Assembly (NCBI GenBank): GCA_029582155.1 | Contig: CM055912.1 | Location: forward strand, 1,054,001-1,118,000 | Origin: Panopea generosa | Taxonomy: Eukaryota > Mollusca > Bivalvia > Adapedonta > Hiatellidae | Length of the DNA: 64,000 nt | Direction of reading: 5' to 3' | Shown: positions 42,857 through 56,889 of the stretch, piece by piece | Position numbering within the stretch: position 1 is the first letter of the stretch | Layout: each line of letters begins with the position of its first letter | The notes under the pieces: generated by a model | Databases searched by the model: none | The model's input: only the letters and a program-made list of their open reading frames with translations | What the model was told of the DNA's origin: nothing | Made by a program: the position numbers and the translations under genes

Positions 42857-45800
42857 CATTGAGCTAGATATATATTTGATGTTTGTGCGAGTGTTTGTAG
42901 TTTTTTGTTGTATTGGGAATTATAATATGTATCATTATTGAAAGAAATATATATGTAATGTTTGCGAGAGTGTTTGTAGTTCTTTGGATTGAAAATTTAG
43001 CATCAATTTTATGCTATCAAGGGCTAACAGACGATCAGTTAACCCGACCAGTTTCCTGGGATTAACCAGTACTCGAGCACACACCATCTCCGCAAATAAC
43101 TGATATATTCTCCACTTGAATCAGTGGTGAGAGAAGAATGATAATGAGACACAATGTCGTATATCAATCATCACGTAGACTGTTGCCAAGTGGGGGATTG
43201 GAACTCGCAGCCCCTCGATTGATAGATGCGTACCGACTGAGTTTATCGGGCCCGGTGTAGTTTTTTTGGAAGACTTGCACCCTTATGGTCATCTCAAAAC
43301 AGAAGACATGATGTATCATCTCATGGAACAATTTCCACACTGATGGTCATCATACAGCAGACTGCATGATGTCGTGATCTCTTCAACAAGGTCCAATCTG
43401 AAGGTTATCACACAGAAGATATGGTGAATCAACTGAGGTACACTTGTCTTACTGATGTACAAGATGTGATATTGTAATACTGGGAATAGAGAAATGACAT
43501 TATTTACTACAGAAATATGATATGTGACTGCAACAAAAGGATAGACAAACTGACACTCTCCATCACAGAAACATACCACGAGACTACACCATTGGAATAA
43601 GAAGATTGTCACTGACTATTTCAGAAGCATAATGTGTAACTACAGCACTGATATAAAAGGACTTTTGCACTATACACTAGAAGTATGATTTGAAAGCTCA
43701 ACATTTGGACAGAAATATTGCCATTTTGTGACAAAGAAATATGATGTGAGAATACAACACTAGGGCAGAAGGTTAATCAAACTGTAAGACAGAAGTATGG
43801 GAGACATAGCAACTGGCCCAATGCTTACGTTTCATATTAATACTCTGTGTTAAAGATTGATTAAGTTATTGTCCATGTGTTGCATTCTCGCATCATATTT
43901 CCATGTTAGAGAGAGGCAATATAACTATCCTTGTGTTGAACTTCCAAATTATACATCTAGTGTACAGTGTGACAATCCTTCTGTATTAGTACTGTAGTTT
44001 CATATTATGGTTCTGAGGTAGTGAGTAACAATCTTTTTGTTCCACTGATGTTCTCTCGTAGCATACTTCTGTGATAGAGAGTGTCAATTTGTCTATCCTT
44101 TTGTTGTAGTCATGTATCATGTTTTTTTGGTGGATAATGGTATTTCTGCATGCCCAGTGCTACAATATCATATTATGTACATCTGTGAGACAAGTTTGCC
44201 TTGGGTGATATACCATATAGTCTGTGTGATGACCAGCGGTATGGAATGTTTTTCGCTGATAATTTTCGTCTGACAGGTTCCACCTCTTCAATTCGAGTCC
44301 CTGGACCCATTTCTGGACGCAAGGATTGTTGTTGGCGTTTCGTTGTTGCAGTAGCCAGAATTGCCGCGATGAAGGAACTTGATCGGATTGGATTTTTACA
44401 TCAGTGAACATCGGAGGTCATCACGCAGCGGACATGATTTATCATCTCTGGAACACTTTCAACCAGGTGGAAGAGAGTGTTTTATGTTAAGAGACAAATG
44501 TATATTTTTGGATGTGTTTTACTTTCTGTTGGGAATGATATATATGTATTGCTTTTGAGAGGCTTCAATGTTTTGTATTGAGAGAGAAACATGTGATGTC
44601 AGGGAGCATGTTTGTTGATTTTTTGTTGAGAGAAATTTATTGTGATGTTGGGGAAAATGTCTGATGATCTTGTGTTGAGCTAGGTATATGTTGGTGATGG
44701 TGTGTATAATTTTTTGTTGAAAACTTTAGTGTGGTGTTTAGAAAATGTTTGTCTTTTGTGTTGAGTAATATGTGTGGTTTTAGAAAAAAAATGTACATTT
44801 TGCAAATTACTCCATGATCAACCAGCGGTACAAGGATGTACATTATACAAATAATTCTCAATCAACCAGCTGTACAAGGATGTACATTATACAAATCACT
44901 TTTGATCAACATGAAAAAACCACTGTAAGCCTTTGTATTGTTCAGAGAGTGTTTTATGTTTAGAAAAAAATGTATAGTTTTGGATGTGTTTTACTTTGTG
45001 TTGGTAATGATATATTATGTATTGTTTTTGAGAGACTTCAGTGTTTCGTATTGAGAGATATATATATGTGATTTCCGGGAGAGTGTTTGTTGTTTTTTGT
45101 TGGGAGAAATATATTGTGATGTTGGGAAAACTGTCTGATAATCTTGTGTTGAGTTAGATATATGTTGGTGAGATTGTGTGTAATATTTTGTTGAAAACAT
45201 TTGTTAGGTGTTTTGGAAAATGTTTGTCTTTTGTGTTGAGTAATATGTGTGGTTTTAGAAAAAAAATGTACATTTTGCAAATTGCTCCATGACCAACCAG
45301 CTGTACAAGGATGTACAGAATACAGATCAGTTTTGATCAATAAGCTGTACAAGAATGTACATTTTACAAATCACTCTTGAAACAGCTGTACAAGGATGTA
45401 CAGGATACAAATCACTTTTGAATAACCTGATGTACAAGAATGTACACTATACATATCGCTCTTGATGTACATGAAGAAATCACTGGAAACAATATGGATT
45501 GTTGAGTGTTTGATGTTGAGAGATAAGTACATGTATTGTTTGCTTTGTGTTGAGAATAACATATATCTGTAATGTTATTGAGAGATGTATGTGATGTTTG
45601 GGGGTGTGTTTCTTGGTTTTTGTATGGATAAATTTATTGTGATGATAGGGAAAATGTTTAATAATTTTGTGTTGAGCAAATGATGTGATGTTGGGGAGAG
45701 TGTTTGTTGACTTTTATTGGGAGAAATATATTGTGATGTTAGGGAAAATGTTTAATAATTTTGTGTTGAGCTAGATATTGTGGTGTATGGGAGAATGTTT

Positions 45801-45949
45801 GTTGACTTTTGTTGGGAGAAATTGATTGTGATGTTAGAGAAAATGTTTAATTATTTTGTGTTGAGCTAGATATTGTGGTGTTGGTGAGAGTTATTGTTGA
45901 TTTTTGTTGGGTGAAACTTATTGTGATGTATGGAAATATGTTTGATAAT
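42857..45949. repeat. Array module C'-1 (C plus 1.2-kb B insert)
   Basis: SINE family 2 (42984-43253), inverted repeat (43393-44243) and CpG cassette (44258-44393), then an extra block (about 44640-45830) of TTTGTGTTGAGCTAGATAT-type subrepeats with two TGTACA minisatellite patches (44791-44910 and 45268-45470). The reading frames at 44637-45562 follow these repeats. Confidence 0.8.
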
Positions 45950-47862
45950 TTTGCATTGAGCTACATATATATTTGATGTTTGTGCGAGTGTTTGTAGTTT
46001 TTTGTTGTATTGGGAATTATAATATATATCATTATTGAAAGAAATATATATGTAATGTTTGCGAGAGTGTTTGTAGTTCTTTGGATTGAAAATTTAGCAT
46101 CAATTTTATGCTATCAAGGGCTAACAGACGATCAGTTAACCTAACCAGTTTCCTGGGATTAACCAGTACTCGAGCACACACCATTTCCGCAAATAACTGA
46201 TATATTCTCCACTTGAATCAGTGGTGAGAGACGAATGATAATGAGACACAATGTCGTATATCAATCATCACGTAGACTGTTGTCAAGCTGGGGATTGGAA
46301 CTCGCAGCTCCTCGATTGATAGATGCGTACCGACTGAGCTTATCGGGCCCGGTGTAGTTATTTGGAAGACTTGCACCCTTATGGTCATCTCAAAACAGAA
46401 GACGTGATGTATCATCTCATGGAACAATTTCCACACTGATGGTCATCATACAGCAGACTGCATGATGTCGTGATCTCTTCAACAAGGTCCAATCTGAAGG
46501 TTATCACACAGAAGATATGGTGAATCAACTGAGGTACACTTGTCTTACTGATGTACAAGATGTGATATTGTAATACTGGGAATAGAGAAATGACATTATT
46601 TACTACAGAAATATGATATGTGACTGCAACAAAAGGATAGACAAACTGACATTCTCCATCACAGAAACATACCACGAGACTACACCATTGGAATAAGAAG
46701 ATTGTCACTGACTATTTCAGAAGCATAATGTGTAACTACAGCACTGATATAAAAGGACTTTTGCACTATACACTAGAAGTATGATTTGAAAGCTCAACAT
46801 TTGGACAGAAATATTGCCATTTTGTGACAAAGAAATATGATGTGAGAATACAACACTAGGGCAGAAGGTTAATCAAACTGTAAGACAGAAGTATGGGAGA
46901 CATAGCAACTGGCCCAATGCGTACGTTTCATATTAATACTCTGTGTTAAAGATTGATTAAGTTATTGTCCATGTGTTGCATTCTCGCATCACATTTCCAT
47001 GTTAGAGAGAGGCAATATAACTTTCCTTGTGTTGAACTTTCAAATTATACTTCTAGTGTACAGTGTGACAGTCCTTCTGTATTAGTACTGTAGTTTCATA
47101 TTATGGTTCTGAGGCAGTGAGTAACAATCTTTTTGTTCCACTGATGTTCTCTCGTAGCATACTTCTGTGATAGAGAGTGTCAATTTGTCTATCCTTTTGT
47201 TGTAGTCATGTATCATGTTTTTTTGGTGGATAATGGTATTTCTGCATGCCCAGTGCTACAATATCATATTATGTACATCTGTGAGACAAGTTTGCCTTGG
47301 GTGATATACCATATAGTCTGTGTGATGACCAGCGGTATGGAATGTTTTTCGCTGATAATTTTCGTCTGACAGGTTCCACCTCTTCAATTCGAGTCCCTGG
47401 ACCCATTTCTGGACGCAAGGATTGTTGTTGGCGTTTCGTTGTTGCAGTAGCCAGAATTGCCGCGATGAAGGAACTTGATCGGATTGGATTTTTACATCAG
47501 TGAACATCGGAGGTCATCACGCAGTGGACATGATTTATCATCTCTGGAACACTTTCAACCAGGTGGGAGAGAGTGTTTTATGTTAAGAGACAAATGTATA
47601 TTTTTGGATGTGTTTTACTTTCTGTTGGGAATGATATATATGTATTGCTTTTGAGAGGCTTCAATGTTTTGTATTGAGAGAGAAACATGTGATGTCAGGG
47701 AGCATGTTTGTTGATTTTTTGTTGAGAGAAACTTATTGTGATGTTAGAGAAAATGTTTAATTATTTTGTGCTGAGCTAGATATTGTGGTGTTGGTGAGAG
47801 TTATTGTTGATTTTTGTTGGGTGAAACTTATTGTGATGTATGGAAATATGTTTGATAATTTT
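45950..47862. repeat. Array module C-2
   Basis: SINE family 2 (46081-46350), inverted repeat (46489-47339) and CpG cassette (47354-47489). Together with C'-1 it forms a 5.0-kb unit that is repeated next door. Confidence 0.8.
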
Positions 47863-50800
47863 GCATTGAGCTAGATATATATTTGATGTTTGTGCGAGTG
47901 TTTGTAGTTTTTTGTTGTATTGGGAATTATAATATGTATCATTATTGAAAGAAATATATATGTAATGTTTGCGAGAGTGTTTGTAGTTCTTTGGATTGAA
48001 AATTTAGCATCAATTTTATGCTATCAAGGGCTAACAGACGATCAGTTAACCTGACCAGTTTCCTGGGATTAACCAGTACTCGAGCACACACCATCTCCGC
48101 AAATAACTGATATATTCTCCACTTGAATCAGTGGTGAGAGAAGAATGATAATGAGACACAATGTCGTATATCAATCATCACGTAGACTGTTGCCAAGTGG
48201 GGGATTGGAACTCGCAGCCCCTCGATTGATAGATGCGTACCGACTGAGCTTATCGGGCCCGGTGTAGTTTTTTTGGAAGACTTGCACCCTTATGGTCATC
48301 TCAAAACAGAAGACATGATGTATCATCTCATGGAACAATTTCCACACTGATGGTCATCATACAGCAGACTGCATGATGTCGTGATCTCTTCAACAAGGTC
48401 CAATCTGAAGGTTATCACACAGAAGATATGGTGAATCAACTGAGGTACACTTGTCTTACTGATGTACAAGATGTGATATTGTAATACTGGGAATAGAGAA
48501 ATGACATTATTTACTACAGAAATATGATATGTGACTGCAACAAAAGGATAGACAAACTGACACTCTCCATCACAGAAACATACCACGAGACTACACCATT
48601 GGAATAAGAAGATTGTCACTGACTATTTCAGAAGCATAATGTGTAACTACAGCACTGATATAAAAGGACTTTTGCACTATACACTAGAAGTATGATTTGA
48701 AAGCTCAACATTTGGACAGAAATATTGCCATTTTGTGACAAAGAAATATGATGTGAGAATACAACACTAGGGCAGAAGGTTAATCAAACTGTAAGACAGA
48801 AGTATGGGAGACATAGCAACTGGCCCAATGCTTACGTTTCATATTAATACTCTGTGTTAAAGATTGATTAAGTTATTGTCCATGTGTTGCATTCTCGCAT
48901 CATATTTCCATGTTAGAGAGAGGCAATATAACTATCCTTGTGTTGAACTTCCAAATTATACATCTAGTGTACAGTGTGACAATCCTTCTGTATTAGTACT
49001 GTAGTTTCATATTATGGTTCTGAGGTAGTGAGTAACAATCTTTTTGTTCCACTGATGTTCTCTCGTAGCATACTTCTGTGATAGAGAGTGTCAATTTGTC
49101 TATCCTTTTGTTGTAGTCATGTATCATGTTTTTTTGGTGGATAATGGTATTTCTGCATGCCCAGTGCTACAATATCATATTATGTACATCTGTGAGACAA
49201 GTTTGCCTTGGGTGATATACCATATAGTCTGTGTGATGACCAGCGGTATGGAATGTTTTTCGCTGATAATTTTCGTCTGACAGGTTCCACCTCTTCAATT
49301 CGAGTCCCTGGACCCATTTCTGGACGCAAGGATTGTTGTTGGCGTTTCGTTGTTGCAGTAGCCAGAATTGCCGCGATGAAGGAACTTGATCGGATTGGAT
49401 TTTTACATCAGTGAACATCGGAGGTCATCACGCAGCGGACATGATTTATCATCTCTGGAACACTTTCAACCAGGTGGAAGAGAGTGTTTTATGTTAAGAG
49501 ACAAATGTATATTTTTGGATGTGTTTTTACTTTCTGTTGGGAATGATATATATGTATTGCTTTTGAGAGGCTTCAGTGTTTTGTATTGAGAGAGAAACAT
49601 GTGATGTCAGGGAGCATGTTTGTTGATTTTTTGTTGAGAGAAATTTATTGTGATGTTGGGGAAAATGTCTGATGATCTTGTGTTGAGCTAGGTATATGTT
49701 GGTGATGGTGTGTATAATTTTTTGTTGAAAACTTTAGTGTGGTGTTTAGAAAATGTTTGTCTTTTGTGTTGAGTAATATGTGTGGTTTTAGAAAAAAAAT
49801 GTACATTTTGCAAATTACTCCATGATCAACCAGCGGTACAAGGATGTACATTATACAAATAATTCTCAATCAACCAGCTGTACAAGGATGTACATTATAC
49901 AAATCACTTTTGATCAACATGAAAAAACCACTGTAAGCCTTTGTATTGTTCAGAGAGTGTTTTATGTTTAGAAAAAAATGTATAGTTTTGGATGTGTTTT
50001 ACTTTGTGTTGGTAATGATATATTATGTATTGTTTTTGAGAGGCTTCAGTGTTTCGTATTGAGAGATATATATATGTGATTTCCGGGAGAGTGTTTGTTG
50101 TTTTTTGTTGGGAGAAATATATTGTGATGTTGGGAAAACTGTCTGATAATCTTGTGTTGAGTTAGATATATGTTGGTGAGATTGTGTGTAATATTTTGTT
50201 GAAAACATTTGTTAGGTGTTTTGGAAAATGTTTGTCTTTTGTGTTGAGTAATATGTGTGGTTTTAGAAAAAAAATGTACATTTTGCAAATTGCTCCATGA
50301 CCAACCAGCTGTACAAGGATGTACAGAATACAGATCAGTTTTGATCAATAAGCTGTACAAGAATGTACATTTTACAAATCACTCTTGAAACAGCTGTACA
50401 AGGATGTACAGGATACAAATCACTTTTGAATAACCTGATGTACAAGAATGTACACTATACATATCGCTCTTGATGTACATGAAGAAATCACTGGAAACAA
50501 TATGGATTGTTGAGTGTTTGATGTTGAGAGATAAGTACATGTATTGTTTGCTTTGTGTTGAGAATAACATATATCTGTAATGTTATTGAGAGATGTATGT
50601 GATGTTTGGGGGTGTGTTTCTTGGTTTTTGTATGGATAAATTTATTGTGATGATAGGGAAAATGTTTAATAATTTTGTGTTGAGCAAATGATGTGATGTT
50701 GGGGAGAGTGTTTGTTGACTTTTATTGGGAGAAATATATTGTGATGTTAGGGAAAATGTTTAATAATTTTGTGTTGAGCTAGATATTGTGGTGTATGGGA

Positions 50801-50957
50801 GAATGTTTGTTGACTTTTGTTGGGAGAAATTGATTGTGATGTTAGAGAAAATGTTTAATTATTTTGTGTTGAGCTAGATATTGTGGTGTTGGTGAGAGTT
50901 ATTGTTGATTTTTGTTGGGTGAAACTTATTGTGATGTATGGAAATATGTTTGATAAT
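47863..50957. repeat. Array module C'-2
   Basis: Near-identical to C'-1: SINE family 2 (47991-48260), inverted repeat (48400-49250), CpG cassette (49265-49400), B block (about 49648-50838) and TGTACA patches (49799-49918 and 50275-50478). Confidence 0.8.
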
Positions 50958-52870
50958 TTTGCATTGAGCTACATATATATTTGATGTTTGTGCGAGTGTT
51001 TGTAGTTTTTTGTTGTATTGGGAATTATAATATATATCATTATTGAAAGAAATATATATGTAATGTTTGCGAGAGTGTTTGTAGTTCTTTGGATTGAAAA
51101 TTTAGCATCAATTTTATGCTATCAAGGGCTAACAGACGATCAGTTAACCTAACCAGTTTCCTGGGATTAACCAGTACTCGAGCACACACCATTTCCGCAA
51201 ATAACTGATATATTCTCCACTTGAATCAGTGGTGAGAGACGAATGATAATGAGACACAATGTCGTATATCAATCATCACGTAGACTGTTGTCAAGCTGGG
51301 GATTGGAACTCGCAGCTCCTCGATTGATAGATGCGTACCGACTGAGCTTATCGGGCCCGGTGTAGTTATTTGGAAGACTTGCACCCTTATGGTCATCTCA
51401 AAACAGAAGACGTGATGTATCATCTCATGGAACAATTTCCACACTGATGGTCATCATACAGCAGACTGCATGATGTCGTGATCTCTTCAACAAGGTCCAA
51501 TCTGAAGGTTATCACACAGAAGATATGGTGAATCAACTGAGGTACACTTGTCTTACTGATGTACAAGATGTGATATTGTAATACTGGGAATAGAGAAATG
51601 ACATTATTTACTACAGAAATATGATATGTGACTGCAACAAAAGGATAGACAAACTGACACTCTCCATCACAGAAACATACCACGAGACTACACCATTGGA
51701 ATAAGAAGATTGTCACTGACTATTTCAGAAGCATAATGTGTAACTACAGCACTGATATAAAAGGACTTTTGCACTATACACTAGAAGTATGATTTGAAAG
51801 CTCAACATTTGGACAGAAATATTGCCATTTTGTGACAAAGAAATATGATGTGAGAATACAACACTAGGGCAGAAGGTTAATCAAACTGTAAGACAGAAGT
51901 ATGGGAGACATAGCAACTGGCCCAATGCTTACGTTTCATATTAATACTCTGTGTTAAAGATTGATTAAGTTATTGTCCATGTGTTGCATTCTCGCATCAC
52001 ATTTCCATGTTAGAGAGAGGCAATATAACTTTCCTTGTGTTGAACTTCCAAATTATACTTCTAGTGTACAGTATGACAATCCTTCTGTATTAGTACTGTA
52101 GTTTCATATTATGGTTCTGAGGCAGTGAGTAACAATCTTTTTGTTCCACTGATGTTCTCTCGTAGCATACTTCTGTGATAGAGAGTGTCAATTTGTCTAT
52201 CCTTTTGTTGTAGTCATGTATCATGTTTTTTTTGGTGGATAATGGTATTTCTGCATGCCCAGTGCTACAATATCATATTATGTACATCTGTGAGACAAGT
52301 TTGCCTTGGGTGATATACCATATAGTCTGTGTGATGACCAGCGGTATGGAATGTTTTTCGCTGATAATTTTCGTCTGACAGGTTCCACCTCTTCAATTCG
52401 AGTCCCTGGACCCATTTCTGGACGCAAGGATTGTTGTTGGCGTTTCGTTGTTGCAGTAGCCAGAATTGCCGCGATGAAGGAACTTGATCGGATTGGATTT
52501 TTACATCAGTGAACATCGGAGGTCATCACGCAGTGGACATGATTTATCATCTCTGGAACACTTTCAACCAGGTGGGAGAGAGTGTTTTATGTTAAGAGAC
52601 AAATGTATATTTTTGGATGTGTTTTACTTTCTGTTGGGAATGATATATATGTATTGCTTTTGAGAGGCTTCAATGTTTTGTATTGAGAGAGAAACATGTG
52701 ATGTCAGGGAGCATGTTTGTTGATTTTTTGTTGAGAGAAACTTATTGTGATGTTAGAGAAAATGTTTAATTATTTTGTGCTGAGCTAGATATTGTGGTGT
52801 TGGTGAGAGTTATTGTTGATTTTTGTTGGGTGAAACTTATTGTGATGTATGGAAATATGTTTGATAATTT
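50958..52870. repeat. Array module C-3
   Basis: Near-identical to C-2: SINE family 2 (51089-51358), inverted repeat (51497-52347) and CpG cassette (52363-52498). Confidence 0.8.
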
Positions 52871-54996
52871 TGCATTGAGCTAGATATATATATGATGTTT
52901 GTGCGAGTGTTTGTAGTTTTTTGTTGTATTGGGAATTATAATATGTATCATTATTGAAAGAAATATATATGTAATGTTTGCGAGTGTTTGTAGTTCTTTG
53001 GATTGAAAATTTAGCATCAATTTTATGCTGTCAAGGGCTAACAGACGATCAGTTAACCTAACCAGTTTCCTGGGATTAACCAGTACTCGAGCACACACCA
53101 TTTCCGCAAATAACTGATAAACTTTGTCATACATGGATGGATTTAAAAACACTTGATTCAGTTAATCAGTCTGTTTGTGAGTTAGAGTTTGGTCTGTTAC
53201 ATGACGGGATTGTAAAATAATTTGACACAGGTGATTGTCATGTTGTGTTGCATGCAATACTCAGACCTGTACATCAGATGTCAAGTTCAATTTCACACAA
53301 AGGTCAAGGTCAATTTCTTCCTTTAATATATGTTATTATTTTTAAAGACCACTTGGGGGTTGAGGGCATGTGACAAGTTTACCAGTGGCATTTCTTGTAC
53401 TTATTTTAGAATAGTCCTGCAAGTACTCTGTTGTCTGGACAGGCCTTGTTTCAGGACATTTTTTTGACATTACATTATATTAGAAAAAGTACTTAATATA
53501 ATACATGATAATTCTTTCACATTAATTTTCATGGTCATGTGTCGCACAATATTGACATTATTCTTGTTTTTATTTTCAGGACAGGTTTTGCCCCCACAAG
53601 TCTTTTGATTGCCACCATGCTTCTGCTTAATGCTTACGGTAGGAACGTCTGACTTTTTTCCCAGAATTTTGGGAGATATTCACAACATGAAAATAGCTGA
53701 CGTAGCTGTTTGGTTGTTGAATTTTCCTTATAGTTTATGAAGGGTTCTCTGTGGTTGAGTGGTCTGAGGCTCTGTCTCGAGACCACTTACATATCACCAC
53801 TAAGGTTGTAGGTGCAAGTCACCCTCGCTCAAAAAAACTATGTGAGAAAGCTGGCCATTTACTTACAGGACGTGGTTCTGCTCGGATTCATTCTGAGGTT
53901 TTCCTCCACCAATAAAACTGCCATATATTACCTAAACATAGCATTAAACCCCGTTCAAAAGTGTTTTTCATTTTGAAATATGTAAATTGTTGATGAGTGT
54001 TTTTTCCTATTTAGGACTGTATAGCTGGTGAGTGTTTTTTTAATTTGGAAATGTGTGTATCGTTGGCGAGTATTGTTTTGTATTAGGAAATATGTGCATT
54101 ATATGTCAGAGGGGTGTTCAGTATTTGGGAATATGTACCTTGTTTGTGAGAGTGTTGTTTTGTATTGGTAATGTGCGAATATGGACATTGTTGGTGAGTG
54201 TTGTTTTGTATTTGGCAATATGGACATTGTTGGTGAGAGGATTGTTTGGTATTTGGGAATATGAAAATAGACTGTGAAAGTGTTGTTTTGTATTTGGCAA
54301 TATGAACATTGTTGGTGAGAGTGTTGTTTTGTATTTGGAAATATGGGCATTGTTGGTGAGAGTGTTGTTTTGTATTTGGGAATATGGACATTGTTGGTGA
54401 CAGTGTAATTATGTATTTGGGAATATGGACATAGACTGTGAAAGTGTTGTTTTGTATTTGGGAATATGAACATTGTTGGTGAGAGTGTTGTTTTGTATTT
54501 GGAAATATGGGCATTGTTGGTGAGAGTGTTGTTTTGTATTTGGGAATATGGACATTGTTGGTGACAGTGTTATTATGTATTTGGGAATATGGACATTGTT
54601 GGTGACAGTGTTGTTTTTAATTTGGGAATATATGTTTTGGCACTCTTTATCAAAAAGTTGTACAACGATGTACATAATATAAATTATTCTTTGTGAACCA
54701 GTTATACAAGGATGTACATTATACAAATCACTCTGTAAACCAGCTGTACATTGATGTACATTATACAAATCACTTGGTAAACCAGCTGTACAAGGATGTA
54801 CATTATGCAAATTACTCTTGGTAATCAGCTGTACATTATACAAATCATTGTCTGTAAACCAGCTGTACATGAATGTACATTATACAAATCACTTGGTAAA
54901 CCAGCTGTACAAGGATGAACACTATACAAATCACTCTTGTGAACATGAAGAAATCGCTGGAAGCCTTCGTATTGTTGAGAGAGAGAGAGTTTTTTT
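52871..54996. repeat. Array module A-3
   Basis: Truncated SINE family 2 (52999-53122), exon-like cassette with its stop codon lost (53580-53638), SINE family 3 (53742-53959), an expanded 41-bp minisatellite (about 53975-54635) and TGTACA minisatellite (54658-54942). The longer 41-bp array explains its extra 200 bp. Confidence 0.8.
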
Positions 54997-56889
54997 GCAT
55001 TGAGCTAGATATATATTTGATGTTTGTGCGAGTGTTTGTAGTTTTTTGTTGTATTGGGAATTATAATATGTATCATTATTGAAAGAAATATATATGTAAT
55101 GTTTGCGAGAGTGTTTGTAGTTCTTTGGATTGAAAATTTAGCGTCAATTTTATGCTATCAAGGGCTATAACCTGACCAGTTTCCTGGGATAACCAGTACT
55201 CGAGCACACACCATCTCCGCAAATAACTGATATATTCTCCACTTGAATCAGTGGTGAGAGACGAATGATAATGAGACACAATGTCGTATATCAATCATCA
55301 CGTAGACTGTTGCCAAGTGGGGGATTGGAACTCGCAGCCCCTCGATTGATAGATGCGTACCGACTGAGCTTATCGGGCCCGTTGTAGTTTTTTGGAAGAC
55401 TTGCACCCTTATGGTCATCTCAAAACAGAAGACATGATGTATAATCTCATGGAACAATTTCCACACTGATGGTCATCATACAGCAGACTGCATGATGTCG
55501 TGATCTCTTCAACAAGGTCCAATCTGAAGGTTATCACACAGAAGATATGGTGAATCAACTGAGGTACACTTGTCTTACTGATGTACAAGATGTGATATTG
55601 TAATACTGGGGATAGAGAAATGACATTATTTACTACAGAAATATGATATGTGACTGCAACAAAAGGATAGACAAACTGACACTCTCCATCACAGAAACAT
55701 ACCACGAGACTACACCATTGGAATAAGAAGATTGTCACTGACTATTTCAGAAGCATAATGTGTAACTACAGCACTGATATAAAAGGACTTTTGCACTATA
55801 CACTAGAAGTATGATTTGAAAGCTCAACATTTGGACAGAAATATTGCCATTTTGTGACAAAGAAATATGATGTGAGAATACAACACAGGGCAGAAGGTTA
55901 ATCAAACTGTAAGACAGAAGTATGGGAGACATAGCAACTGGCCCAATGCTTACGTTTCATATTAATACTCTGTGTTAAAGATTGATTAAGTTATTGTCCA
56001 TATGTTGCATTCTCGCATCACATTTCCATGTTAGAGAGAGGCAATATAACTATCCTTGTGTTGAACTTCCAAATTATACATCTAGTGTACAGTGTGACAA
56101 TCCTTCTGTATTAGTACTGTAGTTTCATATTATGGTTCTGAGGTAGTGAGTAACAATCTTTTTGTTCCACTGATGTTCTCTCGTAGCATACTTCTGTGAT
56201 AGAGAGTGTCAATTTGTCTATCCTTTTGTTGTAGTCATGTATCATGTTTTTTTGGTGGATAATGGTATTTCTGCATGCCCAGTGCTACAATATCATATTA
56301 TGTACATCTGTGAGACAAGTTTGCCTTGGGTGATATACCATATAGTCTGTGTGATGACCAGCGGTATGGAATGTTTTCGCTGATAATTTTCGTCTGACAG
56401 GTTCCACCTCTTCAATTCGAGTCCCTGGACCCATTTCTGGACGCAAGGATTGTTGTTGGCGTTTCGTTGTTGCAGTAGCCAGAATTGCCGCGATGAAGGA
56501 ACTTGATCGGATTGGATTTTTACATCAGTGAACATCGGAGGTCATCACGCAGCGGACATGATTTATCATCTCTGGAACACTTTCAACCAGGTGGGAGAGA
56601 GTGTTTTATGTTAAGAGACAAATGTATATTTTTGGATGTGTTTTACTTTCTGTTGGGAATGATATATATGTATTGCTTTTGAGAGGCTTTAGTGTTTTGT
56701 ATTGAGAGAGAAACATGTGATGTCAGGGAGCATGTTTGTTGATTTTTTGTTGGGAGAAACTTATTGTGATGTTAGAGAAAATGTTTAATTATTTTGTGTT
56801 GAGCTAGATATTGTGGTGTTGGTGAGAGTTATTGTTGATTTTTGTTGGGTGAAACTTATTGTGATGTATGGAAATATGTTTGATAATTT
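54997..56889. repeat. Array module C-4
   Basis: SINE family 2 with a short internal deletion (55135-55380), inverted repeat (55519-56368) and CpG cassette (56382-56517, one T lost in GTTTTTCGC). It carries more private changes than C-2 and C-3. Confidence 0.8.
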
